A stretch of 64,000 bases of DNA from Chlorops oryzae (lineage: Eukaryota; Arthropoda; Insecta; Diptera; Chloropidae): positions 43,560,286-43,624,285 of the forward strand of contig CM035807.1 of the NCBI GenBank assembly GCA_020466095.1, in the 5' to 3' direction. A model generated the notes under the pieces. That model saw nothing but the letters and a program-made list of their open reading frames with translations. It had not been told where the DNA came from and did not search any database. Both the position numbers and the translations under genes were made by a program. Below are positions 10,030 through 21,119 of the stretch, one piece after another (position 1 is the first letter of the stretch; every line of letters starts with the position of its first letter).

Positions 10030-10785
10030 GGCCTGTATCGAGCAGACGTGAACTGTCAAACTTTATATAAAAAAAAGTGAGCTAAAAGCCCGATAAATGG
10101 ATTTCCGCTCTTATTTAGCAAGCCCATATCCAGCACGAGTGAAATCAGTGTTGTGAAAATTACTTCAGGGTTGCAATTTTTCGCATTTTTCGAGAAAAGT
10201 GGAGACTAGTTTAGCTAGTGAAATAAAGTGTTTGACATTTATTCCACCGCGAAAAGGCTGAATCAGTTGCACGAATCGCCCAAAAAATTAAAATGCTGAA
10301 AGCTGAAGCATGGATGGCGGCGAAGACCAATTTTTTGAAGCTGGACCATCGGTATCAAAAAGACGGAGAACAACTTTCAATAACGAGCAAAAACAGCTGC
10401 TCTGTAAGAAAGTTAAAGAATTCCCTTGAATATGGGATATAACTTCCGGATCGCACAGCAACAACATGGAAGTATCTGCAGCTTGGCGCGAGATCGCCGA
10501 GTGCTTGGGAATATCAGGTAAGATTTAATCAGCATCAATGTTCGTAAAACATTGCCATTATTTTCCAAAGAGAAAGCAACATAACCTAAACATAACATAC
10601 CACAGTGTGACGCTGGTTTCCGAGCTTATGCGAATTATTTCACTTAACTTTTAAATCCAAGAAATTTTTCGCTTTCATTGACAATGACAGCTCACATGTA
10701 AACAAAACTCAGCTGACTTTAGCGCGTGAAATATATGGTCAACTCTACAAAGATTAATTATTATCTGCTCGATACCGGCCTTTAA
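10030..10785 (+). mobile_element. PIF/Harbinger-like element with a MADF exon
   Basis: The ends GGCCTGTATCGAGCAGA and TCTGCTCGATACCGGCC are inverted repeats. A TAA trinucleotide flanks both sides (10027-10029 and 10786-10788), matching the TWA target of PIF/Harbinger. Removing the element and one TAA makes the element A pol frame continuous. It contains the start of a MADF-domain gene and no transposase. Confidence 0.75.
10310..10516 (+). pseudogene. MADF-domain (Harbinger accessory DNA-binding protein) first exon
   Basis: The ATG at 10310 opens a frame with a basic stretch (S-K-R-R-R) and then the MADF start (K-K-V-K-E-F-P). A TGA at 10427-10429 interrupts it. After the stop the same frame continues with I-W-D-I-T-S-G-S-H and A-A-W-R-E-I-A, the conserved MADF core. 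It ends at a GTAAG donor near 10517. MADF or Myb-like proteins accompany Harbinger transposases and help them bind DNA. Only this exon remains. Confidence 0.6.
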
Positions 10786-12080
10786 TAAGTAATCGTACAT
10801 TTGCCGGGGAAGGGATGGAAATTATTTGAAATGGTCCTTCCCAAATTGGTGAAGATTTATTTTGTCTATTTTTTTCAATTCTTTATTCTTTATTTAGTTT
10901 TATTTCTAATTCATTTTTATTTGATTTTTTTATGCTCATAACTTTATCTTCCTATTTTTCATTATACAGTCTTTTCTTTTTCTTTTTTTGATATTTTTGA
11001 TCATTGATTTCATATTCTTTGGTTTTTTTTTTTTAGCAGATTTTTGATTTTGTCTAACGATTTCATATCTTCTTTGAATTTGGTACTTTAAGATTTTGCT
11101 ATAATCGTCGGGATTATACAAAGGGTTTATGCTTTAATTTGATTGGAATTTTGAAATCGAAGCCGAAAAGTGTTCTACTGGGTGTTTGTTTTGTGGATGA
11201 ATGTATTGTGTTGTTATGCACGTGCATAGCGTGGTGCTACCATTCATCCCAATTCGTGCCATCTTTATTGACTAAATTTCGAAGGAATTCCGCCAGAGGC
11301 CGGTGACTTCTTTCAAGAGCACCATTGGCTTGCGGGTGGTATGGCGAATTTTGCGACTTTTTAATGCCAAGAATTTTGCAAACTTCTTGAAATAAAACGG
11401 AAGTGAAATTTGTACCGTTGTCTGCTTTAATACTTTAGGGATATTAAATTTGGCAATTATTTCATTGAAAAAGGCTCTTGCCATAGTTGATGCCTCTGCA
11501 TCTGGTATGGCTATGCAAATGAAATATTTAGAAAAGTCGTCTAAAAATGTAAGTATGTATTTATTTCCTCTTGATGAGAGCGGAAGCGGATCAACTATAT
11601 TCATCAATACTTTATCAAACTGTCTGTTGGGAGTATTGGTTATAGCCATGGGCAATTTTTCTACTCCGGAACTTTCGTTCTTTTGACATAGTTGTCATGA
11701 GTCTATGTAATCTTATATGTGCTTCTGCATGCCTTGTTGTCTAACACGAAAGTGTGTTTTCAAAAACCCTTTATTGCCTCCTATTGGACTGTCATGGAAA
11801 ATTTTTATAATTTTTTGTTTGTCTGTTAGATCCATTAGCATAACTGCCGTATCTTTATTATAATTATCATTCGGGATTACAGTTGTTGACGTATCGAGTT
11901 CTTCTGGTTTTGTTTTTGAAATTGATCTGGTTACTACTGCTTTTGGTGTTTCTGAATTTGCGAGTCTACTTAGTGCATCTGCATTAAGGTTATTCTTTCT
12001 GGGTTTGTAAAAGATTTCAAAATGGTATTCTTAAAGATTCAATCGAAAACGGCCAAATCTGGTATCTTGGTCTTGTTTTG

Positions 12081-12900
12081 TAGGCAGCTACTTTCATAAG
12101 AGCGAAGTAATAGCCCGACCACTTTGAAGATTCTTACACCAATCTCTTACTCTAACAAACAATTCTTATATTTATACTGAATTTCTATAGGGTCATGGAT
12201 TGACTGCCCTTTGCTTTGTGACTCAATAGTCAAATATGCGAAAGAGGATCGCTAGAATCGGATGGCACATGTGCAAGCGATAATCAAAATAGAAAAGGGT
12301 CGCTAGACTCGGATGGCACATGTGCAATCGATTAGTGCATGACACTTGAGGAGCGGCATTCTCTCGTTTGGGTCGATTGTAATTAGAGCGAGCGTGGAGT
12401 TGGTGTTATGACAAAGAATGTCGTTAGGTTGAACTAATAGTGTGAGGTCGCAATGCACTTGCATTAGCCGAAAGTGTATAATTACGGCGTCTGCTGGAAT
12501 GCCGAAATTGGATTTAGAAATATGTAGATATGAGTTGCTTCAAGTGCAGCGCATAACTCAAACGAGCAACGTGTGTGTTCGTTTGTGTTAAGGGCGTATT
12601 AATACAAGGTAACATTTGAATGCTTTAAGGGTGTTTTAAAATGAGGCAACGTTTGAATGTTGCATTGTAGCCTTTATCCATAACAGCATAAGCATGTAGA
12701 TTTAATGTTACGCTAGCAGCCTTCTTGCAGGGAAGCTAGTTTTGTGTGTTTTTTTTTTTAATTTTACCGGTAACACAGCTATAAGGGTACCGGTAACGGT
12801 AAAGGTAGCTAAGTATTTATATCGGTAAGGGTAAGGGTAATCAAAACGAATCGGTATTTAAGGGGTAACGGTAACGGTAAGGGTAACGGTTTCATTCCCT
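12081..12900. other. Unresolved junction sequence between elements A and B
   Basis: No ORF or recognised LTR. It contains a near-perfect direct duplication (12244-12336) and a stretch of degenerate GGTAAC/GGTAAG hexamers (about 12764-12895). Element A's RNase H breaks off at the left edge and element B's integrase at the right edge. It may be a solo LTR or a non-autonomous element. Confidence 0.4.
12244..12336 (+). repeat. Direct duplication, ~40-bp unit x2
   Basis: Two copies of a unit containing TCGCTAGAMTCGGATGGCAC, separated by about 13 bp, differ at only a few positions. Confidence 0.7.
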
Positions 12901-14270
12901 GATTAAAACGCATCAAACGCTTTTGTGGGTGTGTTGGTTATAACCGGAGGCTCCCAAAAGCTTACTTGGGATTTATTCCTTTTACAATCACCGCAATGTT
13001 TTACAAAATTTCTTACTTGCTTTGACATATTCTTCCAAAAGGAGAACTTTCTCAGTTTTTTTTAACATTCTAGTTGTTCCTGCATGACCTCCATATATGG
13101 GATCGTTATGAAATTTTTCGAGCAGCTTTAGCTTTTCTTCTTCTGCGTTTATATAGATTATTCGAGGAGTAATCGCGATTTTTATACTTGCATTAGGGCC
13201 CTTCAATATTTTATTTACGCGCGTTTTAAAAACATCGATGCTGATGTGTGTAAATAAATCATTTGCACTAATGCGTAGATGTTAAACTTTTGCATCGTCG
13301 GTAAATTTTTGAAGCTCTGGGAATAGCAATTTCAAAGCAGTGAATTTCATCCGTTATATTGTCTTGGACTTTGCTTTCATTTTCATTTTTGAAAACATTC
13401 GAATTAACGCTTTTTGTCGTAGATCTAGAAGTAACTTTGTTAACCGCATGTGTTATTTCAGCTATGTCTTTATATTCAATTCTAGATAAGGCCTAGTCTG
13501 CGCCTAGTTTTTCTTTTTCCTTTATATGCTCTATGGTATATCCGAATTCTTCCAAATCAAGGCGTATGCGTGTCAGCCTTGATGCGGGGTTGTTGAGTGA
13601 ATATAGATAGGTCAACGGTTTGTGGTCGCTTTTGACCAAAAATTTTCTACCGTATACCTATGGGCGAAAATAATTTATAGCTCATTGTATAGCAATAACT
13701 TCTTGTTCTATCGGAGCTTTATTTGATTCGGCCTTAGTTAATGCTCTGGAAGCATAGGCTACAGGAATTTGAATTCCATTATGCTCCTGACTCAATATTG
13801 CTCCACAGGCCAATTTACTGGCATCTGTAGCGATGCAAAATGTTTTTTCAAAATCCGGGTATTTGAGTATTTTTGGATTAAGAAGAGTATTCCTGAGGTA
13901 ATTGAATTCAGTTTCGCACTCAGTGGTCCATATGAACTTACATTTTTTGCAAGTTAAGCATGACAAGTGCAAAGAATGGAAAAAGAATTTGGGTATGAAA
14001 CGTCTACAGTAGTTACAAAATGCCACAAATCTTCGTGTCTCATCAGAATTAGCTGGCTCTGGATAGTTCTGTATTATCCTGAATTTATTCGGGTCAGTGT
14101 ATTTGTGGAACACATAAGTTATTTCAGGCTTGAAGAACGTACACTTATCCGGGTGTAATTTGAGGTTTGGTTTTCTACAAGTTTCGAAAACTTTGTGAAG
14201 GTTTTTCATCATGTGGTTTTCTGAACATCCCGTCACAATCAAGTCACCCATGTAGATGAAAGTATTTTAT
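12901..14270 (-). pseudogene. Element B RT end, RNase H and truncated integrase
   Basis: 14251-13682 holds the RT thumb (M-G-D-L-I-V-T-G-C-S after a degenerate YMDD, then C-T-F-F-K-P-E), the connection, and RNase H T-D-A-S-K-L-A-C-G-A. A shifted frame (13660-13300) carries K-S-D-H-K-P-L and G-A-D-A-L-S-R. The integrase finger is at 13206-12950 with F-H-N-D-P-I-Y-G-G-H and, in another frame, H-C-G-D-C. The D-D-E core is absent: the element ends at 12901. Confidence 0.75.
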
Positions 14271-14298
14271 GTTTCTAGTCCGGAAAAAGCAAGCGCCA

Positions 14299-14880
14299 TC
14301 ATTCTTTGGAACGAGTTCGGCGCCACCTTTGGGACATATGGGAGTCTAGTAAACGAAACGATCCTCCATCTGTGGAGAAGGAAGTAATATTGCGAAATTT
14401 CTCATCCAACTCGATTTGGTGGAAACCCGACACAAGATAAAGACAACAAAAATATCGTGCTCTTCCCAGCTGCTCCAAAATATCCTCCATACGAGGCAAG
14501 GGGTATTTATCTGCTAATAATTTTTTATTGATTTGACGGTAGTCCACGACTAGACGCCAACGTTTTTCGTTGCTATTAGGGAGAGACTTTTTTGGCACAA
14601 GTAAAATTGGGCTGTTGTATTCTGATATGGAGGGCTCAATAATGGCATCTCTTTTAAGTGTTTCTACCTGTCTGTTTATTTCCGGCTTTTGTGAGTAGGG
14701 TGCTCTATAATTTTCGATGTAAACTGGGGTATTGTCTGATAGTTTAAGTTTTTGCTTATAGAAGTTATTGGCTGCTATTTGGTCTGTTTCCAGCGCGAAA
14801 ACGTTTATAAATTCTGTACATAACCAAGTCAAATTATCCTGTACAAATTGTGGGAAATTTTGCTTTAATTTTTCTAAAAT
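14299..14880 (-). pseudogene. Element B reverse transcriptase, N-terminal half
   Basis: It carries S-E-Y-N-S-P-I-L-L-V-P-K-K, W-R-L-V-V-D-Y-R-Q-I-N-K-K and the palm block, in which the usual Asp is replaced (C-C-L-Y-L-V-S-G-F-H). The loss of this first catalytic Asp alone would inactivate it. The frame breaks at F-R-L-L-D before the P-F-G-L region. Upstream pol linker sequence continues up to the Transib-like insertion. Confidence 0.75.
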
Positions 14881-15160
14881 TTCGTTTTTTTTTGGGAACT
14901 ATTGTTGCAATGGTTAGCAGTGTCGTAATTTGATAAATTTTCCGATATAATGCACGGGCTTGTAAGAAATTTATTTTCTGTTTTTTGAAATAATAGTATG
15001 GGCTACGAATATTCCCTCTGCTGTTATTTGGTCAGGTATCAGTGCAAATTCTTCTTTAAGATCAACAGATATTTGCCAGATAGCCTTTGAGCGAGATGGC
15101 AATTCCAACAGGTTGGGAGATAGCGAATCGGAAAGCTTCACGGTTATATTCTGATCAATA

Positions 15161-15951
15161 CACTATGGGCCACGAACCGAAAAAAGTGGCCATAAACCAT
15201 TGCGTTTTAAAAAAAATAAATATTTAGTTCGAATCAATAATATTGAAAGCAGCTTATAGTAAAATTTGAAATTTTTTAGATTTAAATTACGACCTACACA
15301 GCTTTTTACATATTGTAAATCGCTTATGATATTCAATGCAGATTTTAGGAGAAAATAAAAAGTTTTTTACATAATCCTTGAAAATTCATTTATGAAGCTA
15401 TAAGTTTTCGAATAAGAGGAACTAATTAAACAAATAAAACTTTTTTTTTGTTTCTAACTTATTTAAAAACAAAATGGCGGACAAAAATAAATTGCAATGG
15501 CTGAATTTTTTCACATAGAGGCTACTTTCGTTTGTTAATACTGCTAAGTACCGCCCAAAAGAAAAAAAAACAAATACGTAGATTGCTTCAAAATAAAGTG
15601 CACTTTACGAAAAATAAGCCCAAAATTGCCCATATTGAGATTTGTAGCTGTAATTCAGCTGCAGTTTCATGCAAATCCCACGGAAATTGCGTAAAATAAG
15701 TTTTCCATTAATATGGGAGGTGCCACGCCCACTTTGATTTTGACAAAATTTTTATCATAATCTTTATCAGTGGTGTTTCAAGCCTTTATATGCCGAGTTT
15801 CATGCAAATCCCACGGAAATGGCGCAAAATAGGTTTTCCATTTATAAGGATGGCCCATTTTGATTTTGACGAAATTTTATATATCAAATTTCATAACAAT
15901 CAATCAATAATTAAAAATATGGCCGCTTTTTTCGATTCGTGGCCCATAGTG
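15161..15951. mobile_element. Transib-like non-autonomous element
   Basis: Both ends read CACTATGGGCCACGAAYCGA inward. CACWATGG is the known Transib terminus, and Transib makes 5-bp target duplications. Here the flanks are CAATA (15156-15160) and CAATG (15952-15956), identical at four of five positions. The 791-bp body has no transposase ORF. It interrupts element B between protease and RT. Transib transposase is the relative of RAG1, but only the ends are present. Confidence 0.7.
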
Positions 15952-16025
15952 CAATGGTCTCTTGCCTTATTGTGGAGATAATACTCTTCGTTCGTACCTT
16001 GATATTCTAGTAAGCATCTTTATCT

Positions 16026-16790
16026 CTTATGCTATGTTCTCACTAGGCCGGGTTAGGGTTATCGGCGAAACCCAGGGTTTCAAATGTCAAAACGCATACA
16101 AAAAAAATCATCTAATCCGCAAATAAACCCCGGGTTAACACTTAACTCTGAGGTTAGCACAGAGTTGCATTTGAAAATTTCAGTTACATTTGCTAACACC
16201 GAATACAAAAACCGGGTTAATATTTAATACGGCACTGACAGGGAAGCTTTCCCGTGCAGCAAATGAGAGGTGAAGGATGTGTTTGGAAATGTTAATTTTG
16301 ATCACAGGTCTTGGAACATTTTGTGATGCCGCTTTCATCATTAGCTCCATTAATCTATTTTTGTTCCTGCGGTTATTTCAATGGTCTTCTAATATTATTG
16401 CTTCCAATATTCCTTTGGCTTTTTCAGCTTCTTTAAACATTTCTAAAAAAGCAAATTCCATTTTTATTTGCAATTTCTCGATGATATAGTATATCAGATA
16501 TACCTTGCGCGTTTTTTATATTTCAAACTCCCAAGCCGGACATTATCGCATGCATGTAATGAAAACAGCGGCCATCTTCTAACAAACTTCATTAACAGTT
16601 AGGGTTAGTAATGCCAGTAGCCCCAGTATGAATTTTCACCACTTCGGAAGTAGTGCAGAAGTAGTCAACTTTCCGGCTTTGTCATATGACGTTAGTAAAC
16701 CTTAACTCGCTCGAAGCTGATATGAACGCTTTGAGTTAAAGTAGTGGGTTAAGAACTTAACCCCTATAGTGAGAACATAGCATAAGAGGC
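16026..16790. mobile_element. Inverted-repeat element ending TTATGCTATGTTCTCACTA
   Basis: The ends TTATGCTATGTTCTCACTA (16027) and TAGTGAGAACATAGCATAA (to about 16788) are perfect inverted repeats; similarity fades inward into GGTTAA-rich sequence. TTA/TAA at the outer edges fits a TWA target, so a PIF/Harbinger relation is plausible. No coding sequence recognised. Confidence 0.65.
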
Positions 16791-17317
16791 CGTTTCCACT
16801 ATAGCCGCATCTTGCTTTCGCATCTTCAAGATGCGATTTTTTGAGATTGGTGTTTCCACTTGGCATTTCGCATCTTGCATCTCTTAAATCAGCTGATTTT
16901 TGTTTACAATTGACATTTTTACTGGTGATGCCACGAATATTCGGCCACTATTCGCACGAATATTTTAACTATTATATAGAAATAAGTTATTTAAAAAATC
17001 AGTAGTAACTAGAAATTAAATTTTTCTCATAAAAATGTACATATATGTATATCTCATAATAATATTACATTTTTTCTTGGTTTCCCGCCATTTGTGCTGC
17101 TGAAAATTCCTGAAATGCTGGTCATTAACATATGTTTCACTAGACACGTGCAGTTAAAATCGATAGATAATCGAAAAAAATCGCATTTTCTTCGCATCTT
17201 ATAAAGATGCGCAGAAGATGCGGTTCAGGATACAACAACAATTGCATGTAAATTCACACCGAATCTTGCCAAAATGCTGAAAGATGCTAGATGCGGTTAT
17301 AGTGGAAACAGCCTCTT
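16788..17317. mobile_element. Inverted-repeat element ending GAGGCYGTTTCCACTATA
   Basis: The left end GAGGCCGTTTCCACTATAGC and right end GCGGTTATAGTGGAAACAGC are inverted repeats with internal ATCTTGC/GCAAGAT modules (GCATCTTGCTTTCGCATCTT). It abuts the previous element, sharing the TAAGAG bases. The outer TWA trinucleotides suggest Harbinger-type insertion, but no protein remains. Confidence 0.65.
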
Positions 17318-17344
17318 AATGAAATCAAGTCCGACTATTCCGTC

Positions 17345-17580
17345 CTATGGAATAGGAAAGTTTTCATCAACCAAATAAAACTCATGTGGTGTCAGAAAAT
17401 TTTTTATTTTAAGATCCGGTTTAACTTTTCCAAGTGATTTTAAAATTCCAGAACCTATTCCAGTTATATTTGCTTTGATCAAAGAAATATCAGCGCCTGT
17501 ATCGACAAGGAATGTATTATATTCATCATTCAAATTAGTTTTTATTTTGGCATAATTATTCAGATTTAAATTTAAGTGAA
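17345..17580 (-). pseudogene. Element B aspartic protease
   Basis: A short frame with F-L-V-D-T-G-A-D-I-S-L-I-K, the retropepsin active site, followed by a flap-like G-I-G-S-G-I-L. It is cut downstream by the inserted DNA elements. Confidence 0.75.
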
Positions 17581-17639
17581 GAAATTTATTTTCAGTAAAA
17601 TATTTTTAATGGAGGCTCTCTTTATTTTCTTCGAATTCT

Positions 17640-18840
17640 ATTGGGGTCCTCTCAGCATTCCCCTTCACTCGGAGGTTGTCGCGTTTTCCGGGTTTTCCGT
17701 TGCGACTCGTACCTAGCGTACATTTGAACCACTTGAATTGTTTGGTCTGGGTGTGTTGAACCCACTGTTATTCGGGTAATTATTTTGTCTACCTCTACCA
17801 AAACGATTACTGTTATATTTTGAGGTCTTTGGGCTCCAGTGTAATTTTTGTAACCTCGTGGATACATTATCCCAGGGCCAAGCCCACGATATGTGTTATC
17901 ATTTCTACCATTGTAGAGCATTAGAGCCGGTTGCGCCAGTACTCATATTTGCGTTAACAAATTTGGTCACAGCAGAATTCATATCTGAAAATTGCCCACT
18001 TTCCATGATTAGTTTTACTCTTTCATGGGAAGCGTTTTGAGTTAGTGCTTTTATGACCGCTTTGCTGGCATATTTTTAAGCTAATTCAGCTGATGAACCT
18101 TCTCTTATGTGTGCATTTTCCAACAATTTGCACAATTTGCACAATTCTTCAATCTCCTTCGTAAAGACATTAGGGATTTTATTGTTTTGCTTTATGCTCA
18201 GAAGCTTTTCTTCAAGTACATCAGTTGATTTTCCCTTTATTCCTACTCTTAAGGTGTTAATTATTTGACGGATAGTGGTTTCTTTAGTAGTTTTGTTTCT
18301 AACTGATCCTTTCAACTAAGTTTTTATAACTCGTATTGCCACATCTTCATGAATATCCTTAACCAATTCCAAGAGTTCAAGTGCGTCTGTTGAACTGCTC
18401 AAATTATCGGGGTTGCCATCGAAATCTGGCAAGGTTCTAGTGGCTAAACCCACAAAATCCGCTACGCTAGCGGAATTTTTTTGCTTTATTTATTTGTTCC
18501 ACTATTCCTGCTGATATGCCCAACGGGTTCGACTCCTCAGTCATAGAAATTTTGTCAGAAAGGTTAACAAGACTTTCACAATTCAAGTCCAATCTACCCA
18601 CACATCTGAGGCATCTGTCTCTGTCTCTGCATCTGCTCACTTGGCTTATGATATTTTCTCTATCCTGTTCGTCTGTATCACTAAACAAATCCAGGCTAGC
18701 TTTATATACTGATTGTACGTTTCTATTAAGTCCTCCTTGTACTCATTTAATTTTTCTGGATTAGTTGATAACTTTTCTTTTAAAATTCTTTTTGGAACTT
18801 TATAGAAAGCATCTCTTCTCGTACATAAATTTTCCGACAT
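17640..18840 (-). pseudogene. Element B gag, fragmented
   Basis: Several minus-strand frames join in order: Met 18840 with V-P-K-R-I-L-K-E-K-L; 18688-18467 with D-E-Q-D-R-E-N; 18460-18330 with L-P-D-F-D-G-N-P (in another frame); 18315-18076 with R-Q-I-I-N-T-L-R-V-G; and a Gly/Asn-rich tail at 17921-17652. There is no CCHC knuckle, as in mdg1/412 gag. At least four frame breaks. Confidence 0.65.
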
Positions 18841-19312
18841 TTAATTAGTTCGAAATTCAAAATAGAATGCCTGCAATAAAAGCGAAGAAACAAAAACATA
18901 TGGCATTTATAATTCTACAATTATATGTAAGTAATTGACTGTATTTTATACAAACTTTTTTGGGGATTGAATTTTGGAAAAACATTTAATTATATATATA
19001 AAATCTAAATTAATGACAAACAATATCAATAAAAAAAAATTTTCTAAGAACGGGGAGAATTTAAATTGAAAAACATTTTAAAACCTTATGGAAAATTTAG
19101 ATGGTACTGTATTAAATATTTATAAACTTTAATAAAAAAAACACAGCTCAGGGCTGTTGCATTGTGTTGCTGTTGTTGGTGATTGGCCAAAGAGACATTT
19201 TGTTTTTGTAAATTTTGCTTAGTTAGATTTTTTGATTTTATGTTTTTTTTTCATTCGCGTGGTGCCAACCTTGTTGCAGCGCGCACACGTCTTTCTAAAA
19301 AGGCTTTTATTT
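18841..19312. other. Non-coding flank between element B gag and element C
   Basis: AT-rich, no domain. It probably holds leader or LTR of element B, but I found no second copy to prove it. It is continuous with 45371 onward once element C is removed. Confidence 0.4.
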
Positions 19313-19512
19313 GTATAACATATTTGATGTAAACCCAGCATAATTAACTCTCACAACATTTATTCTTACCATTCTTACTTACATATACTTACCATATCAG
19401 TACTCACCTCATAAGTCTTTACATTACTTACCTGTATAAACACTCGTACAAATAAAGTTAGTTACTATGTGATCGTCAGACAGCAATGTGTTGCTTACTC
19501 CAATACACCACA
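19313..19512 (+). repeat. Element C 5' LTR and adjoining primer site
   Basis: The LTR ends CACCACA. The next bases TGGCGACGAAATG (from 19514) have the position and form of a primer binding site. It contains AATAAA (about 19450). It matches the 3' LTR except for about six substitutions. Confidence 0.85.
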
Positions 19513-19814
19513 ATGGCGACGAAATGAAAAGAAAAAAGAAACACTAAAAGCATAAAAATTTAAAGACAATAACGAAAAGTATTATATCGTGCGTGCTTAA
19601 ACAAATGTACAATCATTTGAAAACAATAAAGTATTTACTTATAGTATGCGTGCCTTAACAAATGTACATACATTTGATAAACATACAGTAGTTACTGAGA
19701 AAAAAAAATACAAAAATCAAATCACGTGTAACTCCAAATAAGAACTTGTGAAATAATATAGTCAAAAGACATAAATTACAAAGAGTAAAAGCAACACACA
19801 CACAAACTACCGAA

Positions 19815-20881
19815 ATGACTAGTGAAGGTCAAAGCAATGGTACAGTTACGGTATATCGTTCTACGAACATTCCAGAATTCTCTCCAACAAATGAGTCGTG
19901 GCTTCTATGGAAGGAGAAGCTAGAAATTCATTTTGCCGAAATCAAATGCGACGAAGATAATGCAAAAAAGGTCACTTTACTTAAAGCAATTGGACCTACA
20001 CCGTATGAAACTCTACACACCTTGTGCAGCCCAGCATTGCCTGTCTCCAAAAGCTACAAACAGCTTTGCGATCTGATGCAGACACATTACAATCCACTTT
20101 CTATCGTTTTCTGCGAGAGGAAAAGCTTTTATTCAGCGTCGCAAGATGAAAACGAAACCGTTTCACAGTGGCATGCGAAAGTAAAAAAGCTCGCTCTCTC
20201 CTGCAAATTTGGAAGCAATTTATCTGCATTTGTGCTAGATCGCTTCATCACTGGCGCAAAAACAAAAATTTTTGAGCGTATGTGCGAAGAAGACGAGAAG
20301 ATATCCATGGACGATGCTCTTCGGAAAGCTCTCATTACAGAGATGAAATTAACGTCTACAAAAAATGAAAGTCAAAACGTCAATTATGTGAGAGGAAACA
20401 ATTATAGGAAAGGCAATAACAATAACAACAACAACAGCAACAAAAGCAATAAGGCAAAACCAAAGAGCAACAGCAACAACAAAGGGAATAAAACCAACGA
20501 AAATGCAACGAATTCAAGTAAGGCTTGCACTCATTGTGGGTGGAGAAACCACGAAACCAGGGATTGTCGTTTTAAAACAAGCAAATGCCATACATGTGGC
20601 AAAGTGGGACATTTGGCATCAATATGCAGAAATAAACAAAGTATAAATTACGTATCAGAATCAGAATCAAATAGTGAAGAAAATGATCAAATTAATCTCC
20701 ACAATTTTTCTATTTACAGTATTGGTCAAAATGATGATTCAATTGATTCGACTAAGCTCTACAATGTGAAGGTCAAGATAAACGGAATTTCTTTTGATGT
20801 CATTTGCGATTCGGGTGCTCCATGTAGTTTGGTGTCAAAAAATTTTCTCAGCAATTTAAATAAAAATGTGAGTCTCGTTTC
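19815..20881 (+). pseudogene. gag: Element C gag, zinc knuckles and protease start
   Basis: The ATG at 19815 lies about 300 bp after the primer site. The capsid-like N-terminus has W-L-L-W-K-E-K-L-E-I-H-F and Y-N-P-L-S-I-V-F-C-E-R. An Asn-rich linker (residues about 190-235) follows, then two CCHC knuckles (C-T-H-C-G-W-R-N-H and C-H-T-C-G-K-V-G-H) and the protease active site D-S-G-A-P-C-S. This part is open throughout. The frame is cut at the D insertion (GTTTC target) and resumes at 35059, so gag and pol appear to be one frame. Confidence 0.85.
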
Positions 20882-21071
20882 TGTAAGGACTCAGGATCCT
20901 TAAGAAATATAGACGCCGAACACAGGAATATATGTTTGGTTACTATTTTGTATTTTCAGTATTTTTAATAATTTATTTATCACACTCGGAAAACTAATAC
21001 TAATTTCTCCTTTTTTTAAGATCCGAAGAAAACTATATTTTCTTCTTCGTCGCCTACTTGTCGATACTACA
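20882..21071 (-). repeat. Element D 3' LTR with preceding polypurine tract
   Basis: It reads TGTAGTATC...CCTTACA on the minus strand. The A-rich tract at 21072-21102 precedes it where the plus-strand primer should be. Confidence 0.85.
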
Positions 21072-21119
21072 TTTACTTTCTTTTATTTTTTTTTTTTTTA
21101 GGATTATGGTTTCAAGTTG

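Larger units (their letters stand above)
6750..12080 (-). mobile_element. Element A: errantivirus-type provirus (3' half) with accessory genes
   Basis: On the minus strand there is RNase H tail, integrase, end of pol, a PTP frame, and then env. F-like env plus Gypsy pol marks an insect errantivirus. Gag, protease and RT of this copy are not found in the window: it is cut at about 12080, and its 3' side is cut by Gypsy-1 at 6749. A Harbinger-like element (10030-10785) interrupts the pol C-terminus. Between PTP and env lies a plus-strand gene (8191-8893). I could not identify its LTRs, so 6750-7294 is described only as env tail plus 3' sequence. Confidence 0.75.
9965..12080 (-). pseudogene. pol: Element A pol: RNase H tail and integrase
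   Basis: From 12080 leftwards: the RNase H end (F-E-I-F-Y-K-P then N-A-D-A-L-S-R), the integrase HHCC finger (H-D-S-P-I-G-G and C-Q-L-C), and the core (11272-11655) with N-K-Y-I-L-T-F-L-D-D and the N-G-A-L-E-R-S-H segment carrying the catalytic Glu. The C-terminal domain has W-E-G-P-F-Q-I (GPY/F type). A frameshift at about 11410 hits the D-N-G-T-N-F block, and stops occur in the finger. The Harbinger-like insertion at 10030-10785 splits the last 25 codons. Pol ends at TAA 9967-9965. Confidence 0.8.
12901..18840 (-). mobile_element. Element B: mdg1/412-like Gypsy retrotransposon
   Basis: The minus strand runs gag (18840-17640), protease (17580-17345), RT, RNase H and the integrase N-terminus, which breaks off at 12901. 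The RT wording (V-V-D-Y-R-Q-I-N-K-K, K-Y-P-L-P-R-M) and a gag without zinc knuckles fit the mdg1/412 group. Three DNA elements sit between protease and RT (15161-17317). No LTRs could be assigned; 18841-19312 is the only possible 5' sequence. Confidence 0.75.

Noticed and set aside
12764..12895. Telomere-like GGTAAC/GGTAAG hexamers
   Set aside because: Degenerate and short; flies with this TE set do not use such telomere repeats; better seen as a simple repeat.
12728..12900. hAT MITE with CAGGGAA ends
   Set aside because: The end motifs are there (CAGGGAAGCTAG and CATTCCCTG), but inner similarity and an 8-bp duplication are missing.
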